Virus record (IMG/VR): IMGVR_UViG_3300020183_000363
Coordinates: 1-28,263 of that record
From: a virus
Reading direction: 5' to 3' (one strand)
DNA: 28,263 bases
Shown: positions 6,808-14,404 of the stretch, piece by piece
Numbering within the stretch: the first letter of the stretch is position 1
Layout: every line of letters starts with the position of its first letter
Notes under the pieces: model-generated
What the model saw: the letters and a program-made list of their open reading frames with translations, nothing else
Databases searched by the model: none
Told to the model about the DNA's origin: nothing
Position numbers and translations under genes: made by a program

Positions 6808-7516
6808 TGTGAAACCCAATAATTATAAAGCTATATTAACTGAAGGTGAAGGTTATAAAATACTTCCAGCTTTAATTCCACAAAAACTTGTTAGTAATTT
6901 TTTAAATAGAATTAAAGATTTATATCCTGTACGTGCAAGTAGTAGTAATAAAGTCTATGCAGAAGGAAAGAAGGTAAAAGAGTTAGAGGATATTAGTGTA
7001 TGGTGGAGCCAAATTGTATATGACTTTCCCGAAAGTAGGGCAATACTAAATATAATCCTTCCAATTATACAAAGTAACTTTACTGAATTACAGTATTATA
7101 CGAATGATGTTGTTTTTATTAAAAGCAAAAGCACTTGGGTAAGTCCGCATGTAGATAGCCCACATAGATTTCAAAAATATAATTACGACAAGCGATTATT
7201 AGGTATCCAATGCATAGTGTCTTTAGATGACCTCGACAAGAAAAGTGCTAGCACAGGTTTAGTGCCATATAGCCAAAAAAGAGATTTTGATATTAACAAG
7301 TGCTATACTGGATCGTATGACCGTTGGTTCTTAGAAAATTGTATACAACCTGATTTACCTAGAGGATCATTGTTGCTTTATAATTGCAGGTTATTACATA
7401 GTAGTATGCCTAATCCTAAAGATAAAGAAAGACCCGCGTTACTATACAACTTTATGGACAAAAGTGTAATAGATGAAGTTAAATCCATGGACAGTGTTTG
7501 GACAAGTAATGAGTAG
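6791..7516 (+). CDS. 2-oxoglutarate/Fe(II)-dependent dioxygenase
   Basis: A 241-residue protein with the double-stranded beta-helix iron site: HVD (H120, D122), distal H203 in LLHSSMPN and R214 in RPALLYNF, which would bind 2-oxoglutarate. The ALLYNF end and overall length fit the phytanoyl-CoA hydroxylase-like branch. Such enzymes hydroxylate a substrate using oxygen and 2-oxoglutarate. They are common in marine T4-like phages, where substrates are mostly unknown and may include proteins, nucleobases or nitrogen metabolites. The start is uncertain: GTG at 6791 (overlapping the previous gene) or GTG at 6809; neither has a good Shine-Dalgarno site. Confidence 0.85.
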   Translation: MQLGISVKPNNYKAILTEGEGYKILPALIPQKLVSNFLNRIKDLYPVRASSSNKVYAEGKKVKELEDISVWWSQIVYDFPESRAILNIILPIIQSNFTELQYYTNDVVFIKSKSTWVSPHVDSPHRFQKYNYDKRLLGIQCIVSLDDLDKKSASTGLVPYSQKRDFDINKCYTGSYDRWFLENCIQPDLPRGSLLLYNCRLLHSSMPNPKDKERPALLYNFMDKSVIDEVKSMDSVWTSNE

Positions 7517-7787
7517 ACTAGACAGTGAAAAATTTCAAGATTATGATGATGACGATCCTAAACTACAACGTAGATTGTCACGCTGGAAATATTGGAAAAA
7601 TCTAAAGAGATTAAAGCATGATTTTACTAAAGAAACTGGATCAAAGGATCATAAAGAGTTTAAAATATGGCTTGCAAACAAATATGGTTTTAAGCCAATC
7701 GAAACAAATGAGGGTATGATGACTGATGATTTAGATATAGTTGACGAAAAGAAATATGTAGTGTATATTCTAAAGTATGGCCAATGA
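7509..7787 (+). CDS. small charged protein of unknown function
   Basis: This encodes 92 residues from the ATG at 7509; the frame is open 36 bases further up, inside the dioxygenase gene. It begins MSRLDSEKFQDYDDDDP, then has a basic, tryptophan-containing helix region (RLSRWKYWKNLKRLKHDF) and an acidic tail. The charge split suggests binding to a partner protein or nucleic acid. The codons for its N-terminus contain a 23-base stretch found again, base for base, in the late gene at 13293-14399, where it also encodes RLDSEKF. No family is recognised. The next gene overlaps its end by 11 bases. Confidence 0.65.
   Translation: MSRLDSEKFQDYDDDDPKLQRRLSRWKYWKNLKRLKHDFTKETGSKDHKEFKIWLANKYGFKPIETNEGMMTDDLDIVDEKKYVVYILKYGQ
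7513..7535 (+). repeat. copy 1 of a 23-base exact repeat (encodes RLDSEKF)
   Basis: These 23 bases recur exactly at 14026-14048, 6.5 kb away, in the same reading phase, and both copies encode RLDSEKF. The flanking bases differ. In a 28-kb window a chance 23-base match is very unlikely. Confidence 0.85.
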
Positions 7788-8325
7788 TATAATGATTGAC
7801 CTTGAAACGTTAGACACAAGTCCTTATTGTGTTATCCTTACTATTGGCGTCGTTAGGTTTGATCCTTATGGAGAAGGCATTGCTGAAGGTTGGACATTGA
7901 AGCCTACATTAGAAGATCAAACTGAAAAATATAATCGTATTATAAACGACGATACGATACGCTGGTGGAGTACACAAAGTCCAGAAGCATTGGATGAAGC
8001 TATGAGTGATGACGATAGATTACCATTAAAAGATTGTATGGAAATATTATATAAACTAGGATGGAACCGTCGTGCAATATGGAGTCATGGAGCACCATTC
8101 GATGTTGTTGCTTGTGAGACTGCTATGCGTAGCGTATTAACTGATAAACCTAATCCTATACCTTGGCCATTCTATACTGTGCGTGATACACGTACATTGT
8201 TTGAGATTGCTGGAGTAAAATTGCGTGATGGTGGACATATCACAAGTCACAAGGCAGTAGAAGATGCTGAACGCCAGGCTATCGTCGTGCAAGAAGCATA
8301 TAGAAAATTAGGCATGAAGAAATAA
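7777..8325 (+). CDS. dexA: DexA-type 3'-5' exonuclease (DEDDh family)
   Basis: A 182-residue protein with DEDDh exonuclease motifs: Exo I DLET (D8, E10), Exo II FDVVACE (D109) and Exo III HKAVED (H158, D163). TIRWWSTQSPEA (60-71) closely matches the same region of T4 exonuclease A (DexA). T4 DexA degrades single-stranded DNA 3'-5' using two metal ions, and is thought to take part in host DNA breakdown or repair. The protein is somewhat shorter than T4 DexA (about 227). The ATG at 7777 overlaps the previous gene by 11 bases. Confidence 0.9.
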   Translation: MANDIMIDLETLDTSPYCVILTIGVVRFDPYGEGIAEGWTLKPTLEDQTEKYNRIINDDTIRWWSTQSPEALDEAMSDDDRLPLKDCMEILYKLGWNRRAIWSHGAPFDVVACETAMRSVLTDKPNPIPWPFYTVRDTRTLFEIAGVKLRDGGHITSHKAVEDAERQAIVVQEAYRKLGMKK

Positions 8326-8326
8326 T

Positions 8327-8902
8327 ATGATATCAACAGATATTGATATTGATCTGGGAGATAGAGATAAGTTATTGAGTATCATAAAAAATACTCCCGC
8401 TAGCATCATAAAAAATGATGTTTACAAAAAACATCCTACGGGTATATATGTTACAGACATACCATACGATCCACTAAATGAAAGTAGTAGTTTAGACTAT
8501 GAAGAAGCAGAGGCCAGAGGTTATTTCAAATTAGATATATTGAATGTTCATTTATATAATTATGTAAAGAACGAAAATCATTTGCATGACTTAATGCATG
8601 ATCCAGACTGGAATATGCTAAATGATATATCTGTTGTTGAAAAACTTATACACATGGGTAATCACTATAATACGCTTAAAAAGATGCCTGAGCCAGTAAA
8701 TAGCATTCCAAGATTAGCAATGTTTCTTGCAGTAATACGCCCAGGTAAAAAGCATTTAATAGGGTCATCTTGGGAAGAAATAAGTAAATCTATTTGGGAT
8801 AAAGAAGAAGGTACTTATACATTTAAAAAATCACACGCGGTAGCCTATGCTCATCTCGTTGTTGTTAACATGAACTTAATAAAAAATGGTACAATTAATT
8901 AA
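8327..8902 (+). CDS. miniature stand-alone DnaE-like (C-family polymerase) protein
   Basis: A 191-residue protein that condenses the palm and finger signatures of bacterial DNA polymerase III alpha in the right order. DIDIDLGDRDKLL (5-17) matches DnaE PDFDVDF-xxxRDxVI, including two catalytic aspartates. HPTGIYVTDIPYDPL (36-50) matches HAGGVVI...PL. EARGYFKLDILNV (62-74) matches YAGLVKFDFLGL with the third aspartate (D70). LAVIRPGK (134-141) matches LVALFRPGP, and FKKSHAVAYA (166-175) matches FNKSHSAAYA. The PHP, thumb and clamp-binding parts are absent. The motif reading is direct; whether it polymerises, binds primer-template or is a decoy is unknown. It starts one base after dexA and overlaps def by 17 bases. 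Confidence 0.75.
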   Translation: MISTDIDIDLGDRDKLLSIIKNTPASIIKNDVYKKHPTGIYVTDIPYDPLNESSSLDYEEAEARGYFKLDILNVHLYNYVKNENHLHDLMHDPDWNMLNDISVVEKLIHMGNHYNTLKKMPEPVNSIPRLAMFLAVIRPGKKHLIGSSWEEISKSIWDKEEGTYTFKKSHAVAYAHLVVVNMNLIKNGTIN

Positions 8903-9368
8903 AGAAACTGATACTCTGCTTAGGCAAGTTTGTGATCCATACGATTTTGAAGTCGATGGAGATCCTACAGACTTAGTTAAAGAAATGACAAAAATTATGT
9001 TTGAAAATAACGGGATAGGATTAGCAGCTCCACAGGTAGGCGTACTCAAAAGATTGTTCATTATGGGTAATAGTGACAAACTTTTTGTATGCATTAATCC
9101 TAAATTTATTGCAGACGGAGAGTTTTATCGTGATTTAGAAGGATGTTTGAGTTTTCCTAATCTATGGTTGCATGTTAAAAGATTTAAACAAATAGAAGCA
9201 CATTATCAAGACATTAATAGGCAAGTTGTCAAAGCTACTTACGAAGGATTAATTGCTAGAGTGTATCAACACGAATTAGACCATTTAGATGGTGTTTGTT
9301 TTGATACTAGAGTTGGACCAGTAAGTCTAGATTTTGCTAAACAAAAAAGAAAGAAGCAATTAAGATAG
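8886..9368 (+). CDS. def: peptide deformylase
   Basis: A 160-residue enzyme with all three deformylase motifs: GIGLAAPQVG (43-52), EGCLS (85-89, metal-ligand C87) and HELDH (129-133, two metal histidines and the catalytic glutamate). It removes the formyl group from the initiator methionine of new proteins. It lacks the long C-terminal extension of many bacterial enzymes, as is usual for marine phage versions. Phage deformylases are thought to keep processing of phage or host proteins going during infection. The gene starts inside the end of the DnaE-like gene, and its own end overlaps by nine bases a gene on the other strand. Confidence 0.95.
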   Translation: MVQLIKETDTLLRQVCDPYDFEVDGDPTDLVKEMTKIMFENNGIGLAAPQVGVLKRLFIMGNSDKLFVCINPKFIADGEFYRDLEGCLSFPNLWLHVKRFKQIEAHYQDINRQVVKATYEGLIARVYQHELDHLDGVCFDTRVGPVSLDFAKQKRKKQLR

Positions 9369-9740
9369 TCTTTTCACTAACGTAATTGATTTTCTTTTAG
9401 TCCTGCGTTTATTATATTCTGTCATACTGACTACAGGACCATGAACAATATTAAGACTTTTATTATTAAAAGTTCTTAAATATGGTCTAAATAGGGTCCA
9501 TTCTTCTTTAAGAAATATATTTATTGGAATTTGTCTATTACTTTGCCACCACCATATATCACCTAATTCTAAGAACTTTTCTTTTAGTGTAAGATTTACA
9601 ATAGCTCCGTAATCATAGATAGTTGTACAACTATCATCACGATTTTGTACTATTCCAACATAATCTTGGTTGGCGAAACTAAGGACCGTGATGAACGGGT
9701 GATTTTCGCTTAATTTTTTAAAAAACTCTTTGGATATCAT
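9360..9740 (-). CDS. uncharacterised phage protein on the minus strand
   Basis: This encodes 126 residues, starting MISKEFFKKLSENHPFITVLSF. It is beta-rich with an EFLELGDIWWWQSNRQIPINIFL-like core (starting near residue 55) and a basic end (YNKRRTKRKSITLVKRL). The triple Trp followed by a run of hydrophobic residues looks conserved, and I recall similar proteins in marine T4-like phages without a function. The basic tail would fit nucleic-acid binding. It is the only minus-strand gene in the left half of the window. No Shine-Dalgarno site is evident; a late-type promoter lies 16 bases upstream. Confidence 0.75.
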   Translation of the reverse strand: MISKEFFKKLSENHPFITVLSFANQDYVGIVQNRDDSCTTIYDYGAIVNLTLKEKFLELGDIWWWQSNRQIPINIFLKEEWTLFRPYLRTFNNKSLNIVHGPVVSMTEYNKRRTKRKSITLVKRLS

Positions 9741-9756
9741 CGTAATAAATCTGTAC

Positions 9757-9764
9757 TATTTACT
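9757..9764 (-). promoter_or_regulatory. putative late promoter for the minus-strand gene
   Basis: Read on the minus strand this is AGTAAATA, matching six of eight bases of the T4 late promoter TATAAATA. It lies 16 bases before the start codon at 9740. Alone it would be weak evidence in AT-rich DNA; the paired divergent element at 9796-9803 and the identical AGTAAATA before the minus gene at 28069 support it. Confidence 0.4.
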
Positions 9765-9795
9765 CATCAGCGCCCGTTTTTATTTAATTTTTTAC

Positions 9796-9803
9796 ACTAA
9801 ATA
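9796..9803 (+). promoter_or_regulatory. putative late promoter for the structural gene at 9822
   Basis: ACTAAATA matches six of eight bases of the T4 late consensus. The predicted start near 9809 leaves a leader of about 13 bases containing AGGAG (9810-9814) before the GTG at 9822. Confidence 0.4.
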
Positions 9804-9821
9804 TTATATAGGAGCGACATT

Positions 9822-10622
9822 GTGACGGTTACTAATGTAGGTTATTCAACAGCAGTATTTGTATATACACAACGTCAGATTGTCGTTTTACTATCAGGCA
9901 ACAGTCCGAGGGCCTATATGCCAAACTATGCTAAAACACTTAATCTACATAAAGGGGTAGATAATAAAATACAGTTTCAGTTCTTAAATCAAGAGCAGAA
10001 GCCAGTTGATATCACAGATAAGACAATAACTTGTCGTATTATTAACTATAATGGTACTGAAGTACTAATAACAAGAGCTTTAACACTAGAACTTCCATTA
10101 ACAGGCATAGCATACTTACATCTTAATGCTGCCGATTTAGAAGATATTGCAGCACAAAAATGTTATTACAGCTTAGAAATACCTGTAGGTGAATTTGATT
10201 ACCCTGTGTTTGTTGATCCAGCAGCTGGGGCAAGGGGAGACATTAATATATTAAACAGTGTGCTTCCAAGTTTTGTACCAAGCGAGATTGTAACTATACC
10301 TACTGGACAACCTTTCCCAAATCTAGATCCTACAAACAGTACAACTAATCCTTTATCAAACGCCAACACATACTATACAAGTATTATAAACACACAAGAC
10401 AATCCAATACTAACCTTACAAGCACACTACACTGATTTTAATGGTGATGTAGCAATTCAAGGCAGTACTACCCAATTAAATGCAGATTGGTATGAAATTT
10501 CTACATTTGAATATAGTAACGTTAATAATACAACGGGATATACAGTGAAAGGCTTTCATCCATTTGTTCGTATGTGCTTTACAAGTAATGCAGGTGCAGT
10601 AACAAACATTTTGGCAAGATAA
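9822..10622 (+). CDS. probable virion protein (baseplate/appendage type)
   Basis: A 266-residue protein starting at GTG 9822, chosen for the AGGAG seven bases upstream. After about 35 residues comes a beta-rich region (LNLHKGVDNKIQFQFLNQEQ, then PVDITDKTITCRII) with the pattern of the N-terminal domain of BppU-type baseplate proteins: a charged start, F-x-F, then (P)VDxTxxxIxxRI. Asn/Thr/Pro-rich linkers (about 160-190) and a C-terminal beta domain (SNVNNTTGYTVKGFHPFVRMCF) follow. This composition is typical of virion surface proteins. It is transcribed alone from a late-type promoter between replication genes, so it is set apart from the main late block. The exact virion position is unknown. 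Confidence 0.65.
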   Translation: MTVTNVGYSTAVFVYTQRQIVVLLSGNSPRAYMPNYAKTLNLHKGVDNKIQFQFLNQEQKPVDITDKTITCRIINYNGTEVLITRALTLELPLTGIAYLHLNAADLEDIAAQKCYYSLEIPVGEFDYPVFVDPAAGARGDINILNSVLPSFVPSEIVTIPTGQPFPNLDPTNSTTNPLSNANTYYTSIINTQDNPILTLQAHYTDFNGDVAIQGSTTQLNADWYEISTFEYSNVNNTTGYTVKGFHPFVRMCFTSNAGAVTNILAR

Positions 10623-10636
10623 GTTACCAATAGTCT

Positions 10637-10664
10637 TTGTTTTTTCGCAACACTTTGTTATAAT
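10637..10664 (+). promoter_or_regulatory. putative leaderless promoter of the primase gene
   Basis: A perfect TATAAT (10659-10664) with TTGTTT (10637-10642) 16 bases upstream. The GTG start codon at 10671 begins six bases after the -10, where transcription should start. No Shine-Dalgarno sequence is present. Confidence 0.55.
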
Positions 10665-10670
10665 TACTGA

Positions 10671-11648
10671 GTGTTTGATATTCTTCAAATAGTTCCAGGC
10701 AAAAAGAAATTAACGCAAAGCGGTTGGCATAGTTTTAACGCTGTGTGCTGCCATTACCGCGGACATAAGGCAGACCGTCGCAGTCGCGGCGGTATTAAAT
10801 TTGACGGAGATAATTGGAGTTATCATTGCTTTAATTGTGATTTTAAGTGTACATTTACGTTAGGAAGAAGCTTTACTAAAAATTTACGTACACTTTTAGA
10901 CTATTGTGGAATAGACAAAGATCAAGTTAATAAGTGGAGCTTTGAAAGTTTACAGCAAAAAGATTTATTATACTATATTAAAATTAAAAAAGAAAAAAAG
11001 AAAATAAAATTTAAAACAACAGTACTACCCGAAGATGCAGAAATAATTACTGATGATGCAACACATAAAATATATTATGAATATTTGAAAAAAAGAAAAA
11101 TGAACATAAATGATTATCCATTTATGTGTACTCCGAACGCTAAAGGACGACAAGCTAATCGGATCATCATACCCTACACTTATGAAAATAAAATAGTGGG
11201 ACACACTAGTAGGTACTTAGATGAACGCACTCCTAAATTCATCAACGACCAACAACAAGGATATGTGTTTGGCATCGACCTACAAAAGATTGATTATGAA
11301 GTCTGTATTGTAGTAGAAGGAATATTTGACGCACTTAGTATAAATGGTTGCGCATTGACGCATAATACAATTAGTTCTGAGCAAGCGGAAATCTTATCAC
11401 AACTTAATAAAAAAATCATTGTTGTACCTGATCAAGACAGCACTGGATTATCCATTTGTGACAAGGCATTAGAATATGGGTTTAATGTAAGTATCCCGAA
11501 TTGGGGAGAAGGTATAAAGGACGTAAATGATGCAGTAATTAAATATGGTAAGGTAGCTACGCTACTAAGTATTTTACAATCTGCAACTAACAGTAAAATT
11601 AAAATAGAAGTACAGAGGAACAAACTTGCTAAAAGACTACAATATTGA
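10671..11648 (+). CDS. DNA primase (gp61-type)
   Basis: A 325-residue DnaG-family primase, close to T4 gp61 (342). The N-terminal zinc-binding region has CCH (26-28), H32 and HCFNC (C53, C56). The TOPRIM core shows VVEGIFDALS (E216, D220) and VVPDQDSTG (D254, D256), followed by GEGIKDVNDAV, which matches the T4 SKDVNDMI segment. The enzyme lays down RNA primers for lagging-strand synthesis and works with the helicase encoded immediately downstream; their reading frames overlap by 23 bases. The start is a GTG with no Shine-Dalgarno site, placed right behind a -10 box. Confidence 0.92.
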   Translation: MFDILQIVPGKKKLTQSGWHSFNAVCCHYRGHKADRRSRGGIKFDGDNWSYHCFNCDFKCTFTLGRSFTKNLRTLLDYCGIDKDQVNKWSFESLQQKDLLYYIKIKKEKKKIKFKTTVLPEDAEIITDDATHKIYYEYLKKRKMNINDYPFMCTPNAKGRQANRIIIPYTYENKIVGHTSRYLDERTPKFINDQQQGYVFGIDLQKIDYEVCIVVEGIFDALSINGCALTHNTISSEQAEILSQLNKKIIVVPDQDSTGLSICDKALEYGFNVSIPNWGEGIKDVNDAVIKYGKVATLLSILQSATNSKIKIEVQRNKLAKRLQY

Positions 11649-13026
11649 TGTTCAAATAGTATTTTTAAGAATGATGGTAACTAACGCTGAGTTATTTACC
11701 CGTGTGCTTAATATTATAAGACCAGAAAATTTTGATAAAAAATTACGACCGGTCGTGTCGTTTTTACTTGATCATAGTAAAAATTATAACGTACTGCCGG
11801 AACCGGTACAAATTAAAGCTACTAGTGGATTAGACATAGATCCTATTGAAGAATTAGATGAGGGACATTATAATTGGTTCCTAGAAGAATTTGAGAGATT
11901 TACACAACGACAAGAACTTGAGAGGGCTATTCTTAAGAGTGCCGATCATCTTGAGAAAGGCGAATATGGTCCTGTAGAGAAACTAATAAAAGATGCTGTC
12001 CAAATTTCTCTACAGCGCGATATGGGTACTGATTATTTTGCTGATCCACGTGCTAGACTTATGCTATTAAAATCTAGCAATGGACAGAACAGCACAGGTT
12101 GGCCATCACTTGATAATAAACTATATGGTGGTTTCAACAGGGGTGAGTTACAAATATTTGCAGGTGGTAGTGGTAGCGGCAAAAGTTTGTTTATGCAGAA
12201 CCTAGCAGTCAACTGGACGCAAGCCGGACTTAATGGTATATACATCACGTTAGAACTTAGTGAAGGTCTATGTAGTATGCGTATCGATGGTATGATGACC
12301 GATACAAGTACCAAAGAAATTTTTAAAGATATTGATAATGTTGAAATGAAAGTCAAGATGATTGCTAAGAAAGCAGGTCAATTGCGTATTAAATATATGC
12401 CTGCACAAAGTACGGTAAATGACATACGTGCTTACTGTAAAGAATTGCAAGTACAGACAGGATTTAGCCTAGATTTCTTATGTGTTGATTACTTAGATTT
12501 GATTATGCCTGTAACAGCTAAAGTAAGCCCAAATGATTTGTTTATTAAAGACAAATATGTATCTGAAGAATTACGTAATCTTGCTAAAGAACTCAATGTA
12601 ATTTTTGTTACTGCAAGTCAGTTAAATCGTAGCGCAGTTGAAGAAATAGAGTTTGATCATAGTCATATCGCAGGTGGCATCAGTAAGATTAATACTGCTG
12701 ACAATGTGTTCGGTATTTTTACAAGTCGCAGTATGAAAGAACAGGGACGTTATCAAATACAGTTGATGAAAACACGTAGTAGTTCAGGAGTAGGTCAGAA
12801 AATTGAGCTTGCATTTGATAAAGACACGCTTAGAATAACCGATGACGGGGAGCAAAATAAGCCTGATAGACCTCAGCCCAGCGCATTGGATATAATGAGC
12901 CAAATTAAAAATACTGCTCAAACGTCCACAGTTCAGGATGGACAACAGGAAGTACGTAAAATAGTTGCAGATACGCAGGGTTCTAAGCTAAATCAGATGC
13001 TTAATCAAATGCGTAATAACCAATAA
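11626..13026 (+). CDS. replicative DNA helicase (gp41/DnaB-type)
   Basis: A 466-residue DnaB-family helicase (T4 gp41 is 475). It has a helical N-terminal domain (1-130), Walker A GGSGSGKS (180-187), Walker B FLCVDYLDL (284-292) and FVTASQLNRS (327-336), which carries the conserved motif III glutamine. The C-terminal tail (about 400-466) is Gln/Asn-rich and polar. It forms a hexamer that unwinds the fork 5'-3' and stimulates the primase. The start is a TTG at 11626 preceded by AGAGGAAC at good spacing; the later ATGs (residues 16-17) would remove the first helix. It overlaps the primase gene. Confidence 0.93.
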   Translation: MLKDYNIDVQIVFLRMMVTNAELFTRVLNIIRPENFDKKLRPVVSFLLDHSKNYNVLPEPVQIKATSGLDIDPIEELDEGHYNWFLEEFERFTQRQELERAILKSADHLEKGEYGPVEKLIKDAVQISLQRDMGTDYFADPRARLMLLKSSNGQNSTGWPSLDNKLYGGFNRGELQIFAGGSGSGKSLFMQNLAVNWTQAGLNGIYITLELSEGLCSMRIDGMMTDTSTKEIFKDIDNVEMKVKMIAKKAGQLRIKYMPAQSTVNDIRAYCKELQVQTGFSLDFLCVDYLDLIMPVTAKVSPNDLFIKDKYVSEELRNLAKELNVIFVTASQLNRSAVEEIEFDHSHIAGGISKINTADNVFGIFTSRSMKEQGRYQIQLMKTRSSSGVGQKIELAFDKDTLRITDDGEQNKPDRPQPSALDIMSQIKNTAQTSTVQDGQQEVRKIVADTQGSKLNQMLNQMRNNQ

Positions 13027-13031
13027 TCCTA

Positions 13032-13039
13032 GATAAATA
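13032..13039 (+). promoter_or_regulatory. late promoter opening the first late block
   Basis: GATAAATA matches seven of eight bases of TATAAATA. The predicted start near 13045 leaves a leader of about 13 bases with AGGA before the ATG at 13058. It lies in the only gap between the helicase gene and the next genes. Confidence 0.6.
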
Positions 13040-13057
13040 TATGATAGGAATATTACA

Positions 13058-13300
13058 ATGCAAAAGCGTACCCGAAGCCTATTAGAGGAACTGGAAGCTA
13101 TTGGTTCTACCCGTGATATAAATCATGTCATTGAAAGCAGAGCTAATAATATCATTACCAGTGCAATCAATTTACTTGAACTTATTAATAAAAAGTTTCC
13201 AAAAGACAGGGCTGAAGTCTTAGAGAAAAAATTACTTAGTTCTATCAAAGGCAGAGATCAGAGACGCTTTTCAAAGTCTTTGAGGACTAAGAATGACTGA
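13058..13300 (+). CDS. small helical late protein
   Basis: This encodes 80 residues, basic and helical, starting MQKRTRSLLEELEAIGSTRDINHVIESR. The central part (ANNIITSAINLLELINKKF) is an amphipathic helix, and the basic end GRDQRRFSKSLRTKND could contact DNA. It is driven by a late-type promoter and overlaps the next late gene by eight bases, so it is likely a virion, assembly or head-related factor. No family is recognised. Confidence 0.7.
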   Translation: MQKRTRSLLEELEAIGSTRDINHVIESRANNIITSAINLLELINKKFPKDRAEVLEKKLLSSIKGRDQRRFSKSLRTKND

Positions 13301-14399
13301 TTACGATAAACTTAATACAGTCTTTGAAAAAATACTAAACGAACAAGAACGCTTCAGTTTAGACCCTAGAGTATTAGGTGCTAGACTTATTGGTAAAAAT
13401 AGAGGTATTGGTGCAGCCGATACTGAAACACGTAATATTTTTGTAAATGAATTTATAAGTCAAGGACTAAATGCCCTGCAATCTGCTATTAGTTCTGGAA
13501 TAATAGGAACTACCGGAGCTGCATCAGCCGAAGATAATCCTGAACCAGTAACATTTGGCGGTATGAAATATACAAAAGGACCAAACGGCTGGATAGATAA
13601 AAGAGGTAAAAAGGCTGATCAAAACACAGCACAAATTTTAGATAAAGTATCAAAACAAGCAGCATCAAGCAAAGCCGTAGATCCATCAATACAAACAAGT
13701 AATTCAATTAGTAACTTTATGATAAATTGGTTTGATACCTATATGCGAGGTAGTAAAATAAATTCAAATATGGCTCCTCAACAAGTTAAAGATGTAGCGG
13801 ATAGAATTCAAAAAGCATATGAAAAAGAAAAAGGTGGTTCATTGTTTAGAAGAGAAGGACAACCTGGAAAAGAAACGCAAACAGAAATGGCTAGATTAGG
13901 ACACCTAGCTTGGAGCTTATACCATACAAGAATGGGCTATCCAAATAATAATAATGCAAATAGAGACGGATCAGGTACCGGCGGAGGCGCACCAGGTACC
14001 GGCGGAGGCGCACCAGGTACCGGCGGTAGACTAGACAGTGAAAAATTTGGAGACAATACTCCCACACTTACTAACTTAAGCAATATCACAAAAGCTGCTG
14101 TGGCGATGCTCAATAAATTTGATCAGGACACTAAGTTTAAAGCTATAAGTGCAATATTAAATGGTACAAATATGGTCGCTAACGTAGATCAAATCGTTAG
14201 TGCTATTGATGCGGACAAAATGAATAGGGCTGATTTGGAGGCTTTAATAAAAGCAGCAGAACGTAAACTAGGAAATCCTGACAACCCCCAAGACGATTTC
14301 TTTGACAAAGTAGCAGTAGGAAGTAATGTAGGTCCTAATGTAGAACCTAATGACCGAAAGAATGTAATAAATTTCCAAAGACCCCCCAAACCTAGATAA
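13293..14399 (+). CDS. late protein with Gly-rich repeat linker, probably structural
   Basis: A 368-residue protein. Residues 1-110 are helical and contain MKYTKGPNGWIDKRGKKA, a short beta motif I associate with phage virion proteins. Next comes a mostly helical segment (145-220). A Gly-rich linker (about 227-245) is encoded by tandem 21-base repeats and followed by RLDSEKF. The C-terminal helical part (260-335) precedes a Pro/Asn-rich tail. Multi-domain, linker-rich, late-transcribed proteins of this kind are often virion or internal head proteins; no enzyme motif is seen. The ATG at 13293 has GAGGA upstream and overlaps the previous gene. Confidence 0.65.
   Translation: MTDYDKLNTVFEKILNEQERFSLDPRVLGARLIGKNRGIGAADTETRNIFVNEFISQGLNALQSAISSGIIGTTGAASAEDNPEPVTFGGMKYTKGPNGWIDKRGKKADQNTAQILDKVSKQAASSKAVDPSIQTSNSISNFMINWFDTYMRGSKINSNMAPQQVKDVADRIQKAYEKEKGGSLFRREGQPGKETQTEMARLGHLAWSLYHTRMGYPNNNNANRDGSGTGGGAPGTGGGAPGTGGRLDSEKFGDNTPTLTNLSNITKAAVAMLNKFDQDTKFKAISAILNGTNMVANVDQIVSAIDADKMNRADLEALIKAAERKLGNPDNPQDDFFDKVAVGSNVGPNVEPNDRKNVINFQRPPKPR
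13974..14026 (+). repeat. tandem 21-base repeat encoding GTGGGAP
   Basis: Two perfect 21-base units (13974-13994 and 13995-14015) and a partial third (14016-14026) encode GTGGGAP-GTGGGAP-GTGG. The repeat is GC-rich in an AT-rich gene, contains GGTACC in each unit, and is prone to slippage, so linker length probably varies between relatives. Confidence 0.9.
14026..14048 (+). repeat. copy 2 of the 23-base exact repeat (encodes RLDSEKF)
   Basis: This is identical to 7513-7535. It directly abuts the end of the tandem linker repeat, as if the linker expanded next to, or was inserted before, the shared peptide. Confidence 0.85.
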
Positions 14400-14404
14400 T
14401 ATGT

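Noticed and set aside
6901-6908. TTTAAATA, a late-promoter-like element
   Set aside because: It lies inside the dioxygenase coding region with no gene start nearby; such matches are expected by chance in AT-rich DNA.
11432-12450. Minus-strand open frames opposite primase and helicase
   Set aside because: They are fully antisense to genes with clear motifs and have no start signals or family resemblance.
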